In this document: piece by piece, positions 11,304-21,982 of the stretch
Position numbering within the stretch: position 1 is the first letter of the stretch
Layout: each line of letters starts with the position of its first letter
Made by a program: the position numbers and the translations under genes
The notes under the pieces: generated by a model
Told to the model about the DNA's origin: nothing
The model's input: only the letters and a program-made list of their open reading frames with translations
The model's database searches: none
From: Hippopus hippopus
Lineage: Eukaryota; Mollusca; Bivalvia; Cardiida; Cardiidae
NCBI GenBank assembly: GCA_946811185.2
Contig: OX328108.1
Location: forward strand, 22,453,239-22,517,238
Length of the DNA stretch: 64,000 nucleotides
Direction of reading: 5' to 3'

Positions 11304-11610
11304 GCAAAAGTGCAATGTGATAAATTCCTTGACTCGAACTGTAATAACCTACGCGCTAATCTTTCGGAAGAAGCCAACGAAACTTTACAACCTTCGGACG
11401 AGTTACAAACCATTGAGGAGATGGTCCCGATAAAACCAAGGCGAGCTTTTCCCGGCCGAAGATCGGGATTCCCGTAACCTTTTGACAATGAAGGAGGACA
11501 TTAAGAAGTTTGAAAAAGAGTTTGAAAGAGAGTTTGAAAAAGAGTTTGAAAGAGAGTTTGAAAGAGAATACGCAATGTTTAAGTTCTTCCGTTGTGTTCC
11601 GTTAGGCTGA
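11304..11610 (+). pseudogene. Frameshifted second copy of the terminal exon
   Basis: The acceptor TTTGTATTGCTAG precedes AKVQCDKFLDSNCNNLRANL, nearly identical to the exon at 7414. One extra A in GATAAAACC (about 11433-11436; the first copy has GATAAACC) shifts the frame. The original frame then stops at TAA 11475-11477, while homology to the first copy continues in another frame to the TGA at 11608-11610. In that second frame the KKDMEEFEKK tail is expanded into five 12-base units (TTTGAAAAAGAG / TTTGAAAGAGAG) reading FEKEFERE. Either this copy is a pseudogene or the extra base is an assembly error or is bypassed by splicing. Confidence 0.7.
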
Positions 11611-11646
11611 TCTGTATTATCCATTTTTACCAGACAGATCCCGTAT

Positions 11647-11858
11647 CTAACCTTTATCCTGCTGATAAGTGAGATGAAACTTTTATGCCGATATTTAAAA
11701 CCCAAATTTTGCTATTTCAAAAGTATGTTTTGGAGAAAAAATATGCCCATATCGGACAGTGTAGATCAAAGATCAGACTGCACGTTTTGTGCAGTCTGAT
11801 TTTGATCTATACTGTCCGCAAAAGGTCAGTTAGTCGCGCTTAGCAGCTTAAGGATTAA
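11647..11858 (-). repeat. Family C MITE copy
   Basis: Left end TAACCTTTATCCTGCTGATAA, hairpin core AAGATCAGACTGCACGTTTTG / TGCAGTCTGATTTTGATC, right end GTCGCGCTTAGCAGCTTAAGG. Both stem arms are well kept. It sits in the 3-prime flank of the second exon copy and has no counterpart in the first. Confidence 0.8.
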
Positions 11859-12224
11859 CACACCTGAAGAAGGCTTGATTTGTCGTCTGCAACGTCTTAG
11901 GATAAGTCTAAAATATTGATATCTGGTAAAAAGTAGAATGTTTATGTGTTATAAGCAACGGGGCATCTTATTTGTTGTAATTATTTGAAATACAGAGGTG
12001 ACTGCTCTTAGTTTGAGTTGACTCTTTCAGCTTTTTATTTTTTCACTAACAGGATAAATATAGCATTTTTCAGACCAAAGTAATTGGCAGTTGATGAAAA
12101 AAAAAACTGAAAAATTAACAATTTCTTGCTATACGGAATTGATCGTTTTTCTACAATGTTGTAAAAATCATTATGTAAGATATTTCATACCCTGTAACTC
12201 TTTAACACATATCAAACGTGTAGA

Positions 12225-12680
12225 CTGGTCCGAATTGGAAGCATTTGTAGACGACAATTTAAATGTGGCTCAAATGATGAAAATTCTCCGTAAAAGAGGA
12301 AAACAGACAAACAAACATTGTGGAGAAATGAAGAAAATGCTGCTTAGCAGGATTTTCTGCTTTTCCCACAATCAAAAGGCTTCTTCCTGAGGGTCGTTAA
12401 AACTATGGATTGTGTGGTAAGGGATAAATCCTAAGCTTCTCGTCGAACGGACAGAACCATTCACGGACGTATCTAGATTTGTAAAAACTTTGGACTCTAC
12501 GACACGACAACTAGAAATCTTATCTGTTTAAAACCCTTTACCAGACGACAAAATTTTAGCCTTGTCCAAATTGGAAGTGTTTGCAGACGACAACTTCGTT
12601 GTGACTCAAATGGTGCAATTACTCTTTGACAGGGTAGAAAACATTGTGGGAAAAGGAGAAAATGCTGTTTATCATTCCGA
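12225..12680 (-). repeat. Two family D MITE copies, the second truncated
   Basis: 12225-12425 has the GGTCCGAATTGGAAGCATTTG arm, the GAAAATGCTGCTTAGCAGGAT core and CGTTAAAACTATGGATTGTG. 12530-12680 repeats ACCCTTTACCAGACGACAAAA through GGGAAAAGGAGAAAATGCTG and then stops exactly at the hairpin centre. Loss of one arm at the axis is a common outcome for palindromes. Confidence 0.75.
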
Positions 12681-12689
12681 ACAAGACAG

Positions 12690-13141
12690 TATCAAATCAA
12701 AATCAACTGCTCGTTTTGTGTTTATTTGATCGCTTAACTGATCACCTGATCGACCGATTAATTCAGTATTTTTACTGGTATATGATGGAAAACGCAGCAT
12801 ACTTTTATAAAGCATTCATCGACTCCATGGGAGGTAACTCAAACTGTAATGTCGCTATTTCAAAGGGAGGCAACGCAAAAGGTTAATTCACTCTTATCCT
12901 GAAAATAGTTTCCGTAATTGTTGTTGCTTTTGGGCAGTGACGATCAAGATCAGATTTCACAAGACATATAGTTTAATCGTGAATATGCAGTGTCTGTATT
13001 TTTTATCAGTCGGGCCAAATCTGTTTCTATGTACCATAGCCTGATCTATTGCCCTTTTGTATCATGTATTATAAGCATTCGGTATACATGTATAGGCAAG
13101 TGGGCAATATACTGAATATATATCATGTTAATGATAAAAAG
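12690..13141. other. No gene recognised
   Basis: AT-rich sequence after the truncated family D copy. An 80-codon plus-strand frame at 12644-12886 starts inside that element and is not convincing. Confidence 0.45.
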
Positions 13142-13605
13142 TGAGCCATGCTCTGTGAAAACATGGTTTAATCTATTTGCAAAAAGTATCGACTCAGATC
13201 AGCCTGCGCAGTCTATGGAATTGTTTTGTCAAGGGTCGACTACGGTAAGACGGAAAGAACAAGTTAAAGAATAAGTTTTAGAATCCCATTTATTGAACTT
13301 GGAAATTGTCTGCCCACGTACATGTACGATGAGCACGGAAAAAAAACCATTTTCTGTGAAAAGGTAGCATAATGCATCTACCAAAAGTATCGACCCAGGT
13401 CAGTCTGCACAGCCTGTGCAGGCTGTCCTGTTTCGATACTTTTTGTTATTGGTCAGTTTCCTGCATAATCAAGAACCATGCTATCTCATGATTCAGTCAG
13501 TTGTTAAACAAAATGGATTAAATGGATCCATAATTACGTGACGATTTGTTTGGTATAATGTATCACGAAGATGCTTTAAACTCCCTTTGGCTAGAGCATG
13601 CCTCA
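13142..13605. repeat. Two family B copies (partial, then full)
   Basis: 13142-13218 holds the left third (GAGCCATGCTCTGTGAAAAC to AGATCAGCCTGCGCAG). 13348-13605 is near full length, with a core AGTCTGCACAGCCTGTGCAGG and right end GCTAGAGCATGCCTCA. Confidence 0.75.
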
Positions 13606-13655
13606 ACTGGTTACATAAGCACCAGCCCAAACGCCCAACTCTGTCAATAACTGTA

Positions 13656-13869
13656 TTAACTCTTATCCTGCTATAAAAAATTAAATAAAACTCTAAAGCC
13701 GATAGTAAAAACCCAAAGTTTGCTATTTCAAAGGTAAATTTTTGTGGAAAAAGATGTCCTTAACGGACAGTGTAGATCCAAGATCAGACTGCATATTCTG
13801 TGCAGTCTGATCTTGATCTACACTGTCCGCAAAAGGTCAGTGAGTCGCGCTCAGCAGCCTAAGGGTTAA
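13656..13869 (-). repeat. Family C MITE copy
   Basis: TTAACTCTTATCCTGCTAT left end, CAAGATCAGACTGCATATTC / TGCAGTCTGATCTTGATC hairpin, and GTCGCGCTCAGCAGCCTAAGG right end. Confidence 0.85.
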
Positions 13870-14049
13870 GTGATATTTAGCGACATTTAGTAACAATTAA
13901 CAACAATTGTCTGCAAATATTGTTTGCGAAAGGCAGATGGCCAATACGTGTATCAGCTAGCATAAAGCAAATATTAGCTCCTATAAACCAATCTTTTATA
14001 TCTTTGTATGAAAATGTGGAATCATTTCGTGAACCCCTTTCAACGTATC

Positions 14050-14160
14050 AAGTAGAAATGATAAAAAAAAAAACATGGTGCAAACGGGAAGCTCCTCTTT
14101 TTAAGCATTTTTCCTTTAGCCACAGTGTTTTTCAAAGTTGTCTGCTGAAAGACACAAAAA
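14050..14160 (+). repeat. Family D-like fragment
   Basis: CAAACGGGAAGCTCCTC / AGCATTTTTCCTTTAGCCACA is a decayed family D core with a following TTGTCTGCTGAAAG arm. The inverted half is poorly preserved. Confidence 0.4.
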
Positions 14161-14295
14161 CAGTGGCCTGCAGGAGGTATTTATTGCAGAAGAAGTTCTA
14201 GATGGACTCCTGCCAGATGTGTTGCTGCCCTCTAGGAGATGTTCCCCGGTGCTCCTAGTTCCGTTCTCATGCAACATATTAAACATAAAAAATGT

Positions 14296-14735
14296 TTGAC
14301 TGATTGACTGAATGGTGTTTTAAGCCGCTTTTAACATTATTTCATGTCAACAACTCATATATTTGAGCCATGCTCTGTGAAAAGGGTGCTTGTTGCATCT
14401 GCGAAAAGTATCGACCCAGGTCAGCCTGCGCAGTCCGCGCAGGCTGACCTGGGCCGAAACTTTTCGCTAATGGTCAATTTTCTGTATGTCAAAGGGCCAG
14501 ACAAAACGGATTTTATGGATTCATGATCATGTGATGACTTGCTTGGTATTATATATCACGATGTCGCATTAAACCCTCTTTTGTCAGAGCATGGCTTATT
14601 TATGTATGTCCTTGGTTTCACCAATACCAGGCTAGGCCCTGAAGTGTCTTACCCATGGACACTCACACGAAAAACCCCAGGCACGAACCCTCCAGGTTAC
14701 GAGTACTGCTCTACACCACTAAGCCACGCAGGATC
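14296..14735 (-). mobile_element. tRNA-derived SINE split by a family B MITE
   Basis: The tail GATTGACTGAATGGTGTTTTAA lies at 14296-14354. The body and head resume after 14600 (GTCCTTGGTTTCACCAATACC, then CCTCCAGGTTACGAG, CACCACTAAGCCACGCAGG). The intact relative at 23685-23885 has these parts contiguous. The B element at 14364-14600 therefore inserted into the SINE. Confidence 0.75.
14364..14600 (+). repeat. Family B MITE nested in a SINE
   Basis: GAGCCATGCTCTGTGAAAAGG left end, a perfect core CAGCCTGCGCAGTCCGCG / CGCAGGCTGACCTGG, and GTCAGAGCATGGCTTA right end. It is one of the best-preserved B copies in the window. Confidence 0.85.
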
Positions 14736-14784
14736 AATCGAAAATGCAAACGATGAAGACAAGTAAGAACGGAAGAAGAAATAA

Positions 14785-15041
14785 ATGATCCATGCTCTGT
14801 GAAGAGGAGGTTTAACGCAACTGCAACGAATATAGACGCATGTCAGTCTCCGCAGTCCGCGCAGGCTCACAAGGGTCGAAACCTTTTGCTATCGGTCAAT
14901 TTTCTGTATGTTCAAGGACCATCTTACCTCATAGTTGAGACATTTGTTGCACAAAATGGGTTTTATGGATCAATGATTATGTGACGACTTGCTTAGTATA
15001 ATGAACTTAAGAGATGCATTAAACCGCCTTTTGCCATTCAA
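14785..15041. repeat. Family B MITE copy
   Basis: ATGATCCATGCTCTGTGAAG left end, core CGCAGTCCGCGCAGGCTCAC, TTTTATGGATCAATGATTATG, and a decayed right end near CCTTTTGCCATTCA. Confidence 0.75.
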
Positions 15042-15441
15042 ATCAATGTTGTGGTCATAGAAACGTTGCTGCAGTTGACATCGTGTTGGTTTGGGGTTTC
15101 TTTAGAAGTGTTTTGCGCCTTTTCTATACAATTTTATTTCGATCGAGGCGGCCATTATACCTACCCATGTATACCCGGACAACGAAATAATTAAAATCAG
15201 TGTTTGCCAAAACTCAAACGAATGTTTTTAAATCAACCTCTGTCAAAATTTTAGGGTACATATTCACCAATTTTGCAAAGGTACATAGTTTTGAGAATTT
15301 TTCCTATTGTCAGGCTTTTTTTTTTTTTAATTGCTTGACGTAAAAATGTCTTCTGTCGTCTGAAAAGAAAATGATTTAAAGCTTGAAGCACAATTATAAC
15401 CATATTACATCAGCAGAGCTTAACTCTACCGGCGCAAGATG
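15042..15441. other. No gene recognised
   Basis: AT-rich interval between two family B copies. GATCGAGGCGGCCATTATACC near 15140 faintly resembles SINE body sequence but cannot be assigned. Confidence 0.4.
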
Positions 15442-15704
15442 TTGAGCCATGCCCTGGCATTAGGGGCTTTGTATATGCGTGATGCATGATGCCAAGCAAG
15501 TCACATAATCATGGATACATAAAATCAATCCATTTTGTCTTACAAGAGACTAAATCATGTGGTACACTGGTCCTTTGACATGCAGAAAATTGACAGATAG
15601 CAAAACGTTTCGACCCAGGTCAGCCTGCGCGGACTGCGCAGGCTGACCTGGGTCGATACATTTTTGCAGATGCATTAAGCCACCTTTTCCAAGAGCATGG
15701 CTCA
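15442..15704. repeat. Family B MITE copy
   Basis: TTGAGCCATGCCCTGGCATTA left end, perfect core AGGTCAGCCTGCGCGGACTG / CGCAGGCTGACCTGG, and AAGAGCATGGCTCA right end. Confidence 0.85.
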
Positions 15705-15739
15705 TATACATCCAAACTCCAAATACTACCCATTAAAGC

Positions 15740-16355
15740 TACACGTTTTGTGCAGTCTGATCTTGATCTACACTGTCCGCAAAAGGTCAGTGAGTTGCGC
15801 TCAGCAGCCTATGGGTTAAAAGGCTGGAAAACAAGATACGATCATTATATGAAATATCAACCCATCTACAGCCTGAATGTTAAAATCTATGGTATCAGCG
15901 AATGAGTCTAAATGTTGTTAGTCCCAAGGGTGCTTTGCGCTGTTAGAACCACTTTTGTGATAAAATTGTGCGGCTCAATGCATTTTTCCTAACACTGTAG
16001 ATCAAGATCAGACTGTACAGAATGTGCAATCCGAGTTTTGGACCTACACATTGCAGCACACCGTCCGATATGATAAGATTTTTCTCTAGCAATAAGAACT
16101 TTAAAAAATGCAATATTTTAGACTTTACATTGTACTATTCGCTTGAAATTTTTATTTATTCATTCTCAGCTTGTACGGGATTATTCTTAAAGCATCCAGT
16201 TTTTTTTTTTTACTTACAGCAGCTTACTTTTGTTTTTACTGACAAATATCTCTAAGCAAAAACAGTGGATCAGATGCACGTTTTGTTCGGTCTGATCTTG
16301 GTCTACACAGTTCTGATAAGTAATTTAAGTCGTGCTTGGTGCTCGAAGGATCAAG
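15740..16355. repeat. Degenerate family C fragments
   Basis: 15740-15819 is the right half of a minus-oriented C copy (CACGTTTTGTGCAGTCTGATC to TCAGCAGCCTATGGGTTAA). 15985-16110 and 16262-16355 contain decayed stem pieces (TAGATCAAGATCAGACTG, GTCTGATCTTGGTCTACAC, AAGTCGTGCTTGG). No gene is seen between them. Confidence 0.5.
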
Positions 16356-16480
16356 TAACAATGATTTATTGCCATAAACATACTTCATTCAGCCTGGCAG
16401 CCAACGATAAAATTCCACTTCGATGAAAAAAAAAACACGTAAGACTTACGTTAAAAAAAAAACACAATGATTCATGCATA

Positions 16481-17233
16481 TGAGCTGTGCTCTAGCACAA
16501 GGGTGCTTAATGCACCTCCGTGATCCTTGGCACCAAACAAGCCATCACACAATATGGGATCCATAATATCCACTTAGTCTGATGAATGACTGAACCTGGA
16601 GGAAAGGTGGCCCTTGGACATACAGAAAATTGACCGATAGCGAAAAGTTTCGGCACAGGTCAGCCTGCGCGGACTGCGCAGGCTGACCTGGGTCGATACT
16701 TTTCGCAGATGCATCAAATTCCCTTTTGACATAGCGTGGCTCATGTTTTTTTCCGAAAATCTAGGTCATAAGCATAAAGTGGTTTTTAGACATAATGCTG
16801 CAAAGTAGGAACTTGTTTGTGCAGTATCTAAGTCGATTTCAATAATCTGTTTCATCAAGGCGCTTAATAAGTTCAGTAGCTACTTTACCTGAGCTGCACA
16901 CAGCATGCTTTCCTAGCCACTGGCTGCTTCTACTCAGTACGACAAAATAATTAGTTGCCAGAAAGAAATGAGACATGCTTTGTCAGAAAAGGGAATTTAA
17001 TGCTTCTGCAAAATGCATCGATCCATTTCAGCCTGCGCAGTGCATGTAGGCTGACTGGGGTCGAAACGTTTAGGTATTGGTCTATTTTCTGCATGTCCAA
17101 GTATCATTCTACTTTATAAATAGTTCGGTTGTTATTCGAAAGCGATTTTATGGATCCCAAATTATGTGATGAATTGCAAAGTATAATGCATCGCGGATAT
17201 GCATTAAATCCCCTTCTGCCAAAGCATGCTCAA
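16481..17233. repeat. Two family B MITE copies
   Basis: 16481-16743 runs from TGAGCTGTGCTCTAGCAC to the ACATAGCGTGGCTCA right end, with a perfect CAGCCTGCGCGGACTGCGC core. 16969-17233 runs from GAGACATGCTTTGTCAG to GCCAAAGCATGCTCA, with a decayed core CAGCCTGCGCAGTGCATG. Confidence 0.8.
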
Positions 17234-17239
17234 ATCTGT

Positions 17240-17600
17240 GCCAGTAGCTACTTTTTACTGAGCTGCGCACGACATTGTTTCATATAGCCACTGGTTGCTT
17301 TTGCGCACAAAGACAAGATAATCACTTACCAGACAGAAATGAACATTTTCTCTTTGAATTTCGTCAATGGTTGGAAAGAATCTTGGGGTACCCATGTTGC
17401 GAACACGAACCGACAGATTACTAAGCCTGTGCACTACATAGAGTAATTGGGGCTTGTTTCTAGCATAGGTGACATGAAAGAAAAACATTGAATGACAAGA
17501 AAAAAAATCATGCTGTGATTTATATTGAAAGCATTCGTCAAAAAAAAAAAAAAATTTCTATGCAAGAAGCAAATGCTCTTTCTACCACAACGTTCCAAAT
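17240..17600. other. No gene recognised
   Basis: Contains CCACTGGTTGCTTTTGCGCAC and related words that recall SINE bodies, but no head or tail is present. Confidence 0.4.
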
Positions 17601-17620
17601 GCAGTCTATTTCAGGAGATG

Positions 17621-17838
17621 AACTCTTTACCACATATCCCGAGTTTTCACTAACCTAAGAAGGAAGGCTTTCAAAAAAATTGTGGGAAAAGGAGAAAATG
17701 CTGGTAACCAGCAATTTCTCCTTTTCCCACAATGTTTTCTAATATTTCACAAATAAAAAAAAATCATATGAGCCTCATATATGCTGTCTTCTGCAAATGC
17801 TTTGGATTTGGACCAGTCCAAGATTTTATCGTTAGTTG
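17621..17838 (+). repeat. Family D MITE copy
   Basis: AACTCTTTACCACATATCCCG left end, core GGGAAAAGGAGAAAATGCTG / CCAGCAATTTCTCCTTTTCCC, then TGTCTTCTGCAAATGCTTTGG and TTTGGACCAGTCCAAGATTT. The core would fold into a stem of about 20 base pairs. Confidence 0.85.
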
Positions 17839-17937
17839 AAGAGTTACGAGGTTGTGCTTATGTCAGCTCACATGACAGTGGGTCAATCCATTCCTTCATG
17901 ACCACATACGAGTGTCTTCTTAGGTTTCTACAGGTAA

Positions 17938-18605
17938 AGCCTGTCTCACACAGAACACGGTTGGGCACACGGTTCCAATACGGTATACTCGGTTATACAC
18001 GGGTTGACTGGTACGAGTATTGAGCTCCAACCGTGCCTGGGGATGAGTTGGTACGATTTAGACTCGAATGTAGCACGAGTATGTACGAACAAAGCACGGA
18101 TATACTCGGTCAAGCAAGGTTTGTCACGGTTTGAACACGATTTGCAAACGATTTTCATACGATTGTTGTACGGTTCCAAGTACGGTCTGTTACGGCCTAG
18201 TACGATTAAACACGACTTTTACTCGATTAACTGGACATTTACAGGGTTTACATACGGTCCCACCGACTTTTGTTCGAGTTATGCGCGAATTATCACACAT
18301 TCGTGTATGTTTTGATATTGACACGGTTGAGCTCACTCGTGGAGTGGACTTCATGTGCGGTTGTATATACGGTCTCGTACGGTCTCACACGGTCTCTCAC
18401 GGTCTTGTACGATCGCTAATACGATCATACACGGACATGGCACCCGTGCCAGTTTTTTAAAAGTTTTAAAAATCATACACGGCTTTCACGGATACACTCG
18501 AATGGCCCGAGCGTAACTCGGATAAGGCCACGGTTGGTTCGGTTGTATGTACGGTTTACACGGGTGGCCAACCGTATAAGCCGTGTGTTCTGTGTGAGAC
18601 AGGCT
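17938..18605. mobile_element. 668-bp element with TAA duplication and ACG-periodic interior
   Basis: The ends AGCCTGTCTCACACAGAAC and GTTCTGTGTGAGACAGGCT are perfect inverted complements over 19 bases, and similarity continues inward (ACGGTTGG / CCAACCGT). It is flanked by TAA at 17935-17937 and 18606-18608. A 3-bp TWA duplication is the hallmark of PIF/Harbinger DNA transposons, so a non-autonomous Harbinger-like element is the best guess. The interior holds about thirty ACG trinucleotides, mostly as TACGGT, CACGGT or TACGAT at roughly 10-12 base spacing. No transposase is encoded, and the frames across it are by-products of the repeat. Confidence 0.75.
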
Positions 18606-18847
18606 TAAAGGAGCATCTGAAAACATTGCGGCACGAAGTCACATGTCACAGGAACTTGCAAGCTTTATTGGTATGATATCATGATGTTAATCTGCACCTT
18701 GCAAAGCCTGGCTCGGATCTACAGTGTTTGTCATTGCGTGTACTTGTCGACCGCAGGCATGTTGACTCCAAGGTTACTAAATTAATAAATCGAAAATTTG
18801 AGGTCGGAGTGATATATCCAAATATATTTTGGCCAGAATATTCACAA

Positions 18848-19450
18848 TTTATCGGATAACGTAGATCATAGATCAGGCTGCGAGTTCCGCAGCCTGATCT
18901 TTTATCTACGCTATCCGTAGAACCGCATAAGGATGCCACAATCACACAGGAAACTCATGAATGAACTCAGCGACGACAACAAATTATAACACCAACAAAG
19001 AGAAACAACAGAGAAAAAAAAAAAGTCTAAACCATAAAAAAAAACAGGCTCGAAAATGTGGAGAGCAGATATAAACAGTTTATTCTTCTAACAAAACCTG
19101 ACTTCTAATTTCAGCTGAAAGCACCAGTTATGTTTATAAGAACCGCAGAATGTGAAGCGGCGCAAAATTTTTGCTCCTCGCGGTCGGTAGTATTGGTATA
19201 CTGCGCAAATAAACTAAGGTTACATGTTTGCAAGCACTTAACTCTTTCCATACCATAGACGACACCAGAAGCTTTTGTGGACTGTGTAGATCAAGATCAG
19301 ACTGCACTTTCAGTGCAGTCTGATCTCTGATCTACACTGTCCACTGCTTTACTCTAGATAATGAACAAACCGTCGCTTGATCTTGCAGCAGAACTGTATT
19401 TGCAGTCATTGAGAAAAATGCCATTTATTTAATCAAGTTATGAAAGAGTT
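18848..19450. repeat. Two family C-related hairpin copies
   Basis: 18848-18935: GATAACGTAGATCATAGATC, AGGCTGCGAGTTCCGCAGCCT and ATCTACGCTATCC form a compact palindrome. 19248-19450: GTAGATCAAGATCAGACTGC / GCAGTCTGATCTCTGATCTAC with AACTCTTTCC and GAAAGAGTTAA outer ends, a distinct subfamily. Between them is unassigned AT-rich sequence. Confidence 0.6.
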
Positions 19451-19554
19451 AAACCACGCTTGAAAATCAATTTAGCATTGAGAAAATTTGCACGTAACGA
19501 TCTATTTCTCCTTCTGTCACAATATTTTCACGTGCATTCGTGTGTTGGATCATA

Positions 19555-19685
19555 GCATAAATTATCATTCATTTTATTTGTGTCCAAGCTGGATTCTGAA
19601 TCTAATTTTCTAAATTAAAAAAATAAAATAACTTATAATTGGCTGGGCCATTTCAATTAGCCAATCAAAAATTGTGTTACGTTGA
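19555..19685. repeat. Possible family E palindrome
   Basis: ATTTTCTAAATTAAAAAAATA, then TAATTGGCTGGGCCATTTCAA and TTAGCCAATCAAAA give an inverted ATTGGCT / AGCCAAT pair. Comparable inverted pairs occur at 23465-23575 and 31285-31410. Confidence 0.4.
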
Positions 19686-19689
19686 ACTT

Positions 19690-20181
19690 TGGAAAACGAG
19701 ACTAAAAATGCAATTTATGATGGTTGCCAAATACGGTCCTTGATTGCGAGACAGTGCATGTCCCAATCTAGAAGGTGGTATATTGGCTTGGAGTCAGATC
19801 AGTTAATTTGTTATTTTCATAACTACACAGGAAGTAATCAAAAACCACCATTGCTTTATTATCATTCACTCAACCCTACAGGGTCTTCAAGCTGCAACTT
19901 TGTGCTCTTGAAGCAACAATTAGATAACCTCACACAAACACCAAGTTAGCGCAACAACAACCGACGACGATAACAGAGGCGAAACATCATTTCCATACCT
20001 CCCCTCAAACGGGTTTTCATGTCTAATTTGGAGGATTCTTCGCCATTCAGAAGTACCAATCTGTATCAATGAAAGAAGCTTGGAAGGAGATAAATAGTTC
20101 CAAAGTGTGACGGATGGAGAAACTGCTCATTTCTCCATATTCATCAATATTTTGTCTTGCTTTACCCAACAAACTTTTGAC
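19690..20181. other. No gene recognised
   Basis: An 86-codon frame runs on the plus strand at 19689-19949. It has no recognisable domain and no clear splice sites, so I do not call it a gene. Confidence 0.4.
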
Positions 20182-20379
20182 CCTCAGGTGCGACTTAAAG
20201 GCCTTTTGCGGACAGTGTAAATCAAGATTAGACTGCACAGAATGTGCAGTCTGATCTTGGATTTAAATTGTTCGATAAGCAGATATCTTTTCCCCCAAAA
20301 TACCTTTCAAATAGCAAATTTTAGGTTTTTACTATCGGCTTGAAAGATAAATTTCAATTATTTAAGAGGATAAGGGTTA
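20182..20379 (+). repeat. Family C MITE copy
   Basis: CAGGTGCGACTTAAAGGCC left part, AAGATTAGACTGCACAGAATG / TGCAGTCTGATCTTGGATT hairpin, CTATCGGCTTGAAAG and a right end AAGAGGATAAGGGTTA. Confidence 0.8.
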
Positions 20380-20960
20380 GAAAAAAAAAAAGCCGGTTTC
20401 CCTGAGGGAAAGGGTGGAGTAATGTTTTCATTGCAGACCTTACTTTATTTTGTTCACTATAGCGCGATCAAGGAAGCCTGTTGGATTTTGGCACTTGTTA
20501 TTTAACGTATTCTTTCGCTTCGCTCATACTTTGCAGGATCTATGTTATTTTTTATTGTTTTAAGGCATGCGCGTTTAAAATGATGCGATAAGAGAACTTT
20601 TAATAATCAAAGTTATGATTTAGTTTGAAAACTACACATAGCTGGGGTTTTCTGTTTTTTGCCCATTTGGATATGACCTATATATTCGATATTTACATGA
20701 TAAACTTTTGAAATGATAGCACTGAAAAACTTGCTGTATCAGACTGTTTCGGTTCTACAGAGAAAGTTATTGGCTTCCGCACTTTTGTTTTCAATACAGG
20801 ATATATTTACCCAGTATTGAGGATGTATTGAGGATAAAATATACACAATCAAGAGGAGTTGGAATCAATGGTGATTTCTGTGTGTGTGTGTGGTTTTACT
20901 ATGAAATAAACATTCGTTAAATTTGTGACAGCCAGTTGTTAAAATGTACTTGTTAACTCA
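20380..20960. other. No gene recognised; short GT run
   Basis: AT-rich sequence with a GTGTGTGTGTGT run near 20880. No exon, repeat family or RNA gene was found. Confidence 0.45.
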
Positions 20961-20964
20961 TAAC

Positions 20965-21570
20965 CCATTGCAGGTGTCTTATACTGTCTTCCACAAGACT
21001 AATTTAATTTGGAAACATTGTGGGAAAAAGAGAAATTGCTCGTTATGAGCAATTTCTTCTTTTACACAATCTTTTCTCAAACAGATATATTCCTATATTG
21101 AACTCAATTTATATTTATTTCTTTATTGAATTTGAGTAATGGTCTGTGATAAGGGGGTTTGGTGCATCTGCAAAGTGTATCGACCAATGTTAGTCTGTAC
21201 GGTTTATGCAGGCTAACATGGGTCGAAACTTTTTGTTATTAGTTAATTTTTCTGTATGCTAAAGGACCACTGTAGCGCATGACTGGGTCGCTCTTAGACA
21301 AACTGGATCTATTTTATGCGGAAACTTACTTGGATTTTGACGAAGATGCATCGAACCCTTTTTCCCAGATCGACTTTCATTTACATTTTTGTTTGGGGTA
21401 CATCTGTTTCTTGAGGTATTTGATTGAGCCATGCTCCGTGGAAAGGGGTTTAATATATTTGCAAAAAAGTATCGACCCATGTCAGCCTGCGCAGTCCGCG
21501 CAGGCTGACATGGGTCGACACTTTTTACTATCGGTCAATTTCTGTACCTTTCAAAGGACCAGTGTACCTT
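20965..21570. repeat. One family D and two family B copies
   Basis: 20965-21110: GGGAAAAAGAGAAATTGCTCG / GAGCAATTTCTTCTTTTACAC, a D core with a variant centre. 21132-21364: B copy with core TTAGTCTGTACGGTTTATGC. 21425-21570: left half of a B copy with a perfect core CAGCCTGCGCAGTCCGCGC. They sit just upstream of the signal-peptide exon. Confidence 0.7.
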
Positions 21571-21795
21571 TCAATGTAAAACTTTTACAGTCAAAACAAT
21601 GCAGCACAGAGAGCCTTTTGTTTTTATAGACGTGAAAGTTTCGGATCGTTAGTTTTTCTTCTTCCAACATGGATGACTCTCCTATCTAATCAAAAGTGAG
21701 AGAAGAGTACAGAATTTGGATTTTAATGAGCGAACGATGATTTTTTTATTATCGGTTTCCATAGAAACACAGACAGTTTAATAATTTAATTAAGA

Positions 21796-21889
21796 ATGTG
21801 CGACGGAAAAGTGCTGCTTTTGCAATGGTTTATGGTGTTCGTGTTATTGATAACAGAGCGGGAGGTGAACAGTGCGATTTCTTCGGATG
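21796..21889 (+). CDS. Signal-peptide exon (candidate exon 1 of the lectin/CUB gene)
   Basis: ATG at 21796 is preceded in frame by a TAA at 21787-21789. The frame reads a short polar start, a hydrophobic core (VLLLQWFMVFVLLI), then TEREVNSAISSD, a typical secretory signal with likely cleavage near VNSA. At 21889 the exon meets GGATG|GTATGT, a good 5-prime splice site, and ends in phase 1. The next exon I can identify on this strand, at 59018, begins in the matching phase, and joining the two codes ...SSDVLWQSC. The implied intron is about 37 kb and is packed with MITEs, which is long but possible. Intervening exons could have been missed, or this exon may belong to another gene. No TATA box or CpG-rich promoter is obvious upstream. 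Confidence 0.55.
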
Positions 21890-21982
21890 GTATGTATTGC
21901 ATATTTGCTGATCAAGCATGCTTTGGATAACAGCATAACTTATCACTTATTTTATATGTATGTAGTATAATTATAATGTATT

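Larger units (their letters stand above)
11270..12195 (+). repeat. Right copy of a segmental duplication
   Basis: This block aligns with about 7370-8190, from just upstream of the exon acceptor through the 3-prime flank (GTGTTATAAGCAACG near 11948, TTTTTCAGACC near 12067, ATGTTGTAAAAATCATTATG near 12154). The offset is 3,890 bases at the exon. A family C element at 11647-11858 is present only in this copy. Confidence 0.7.

Noticed and set aside
17690..17735. Hairpin reminiscent of a bacterial terminator
   Set aside because: It is the family D core repeated many times in a eukaryotic context, not a terminator.
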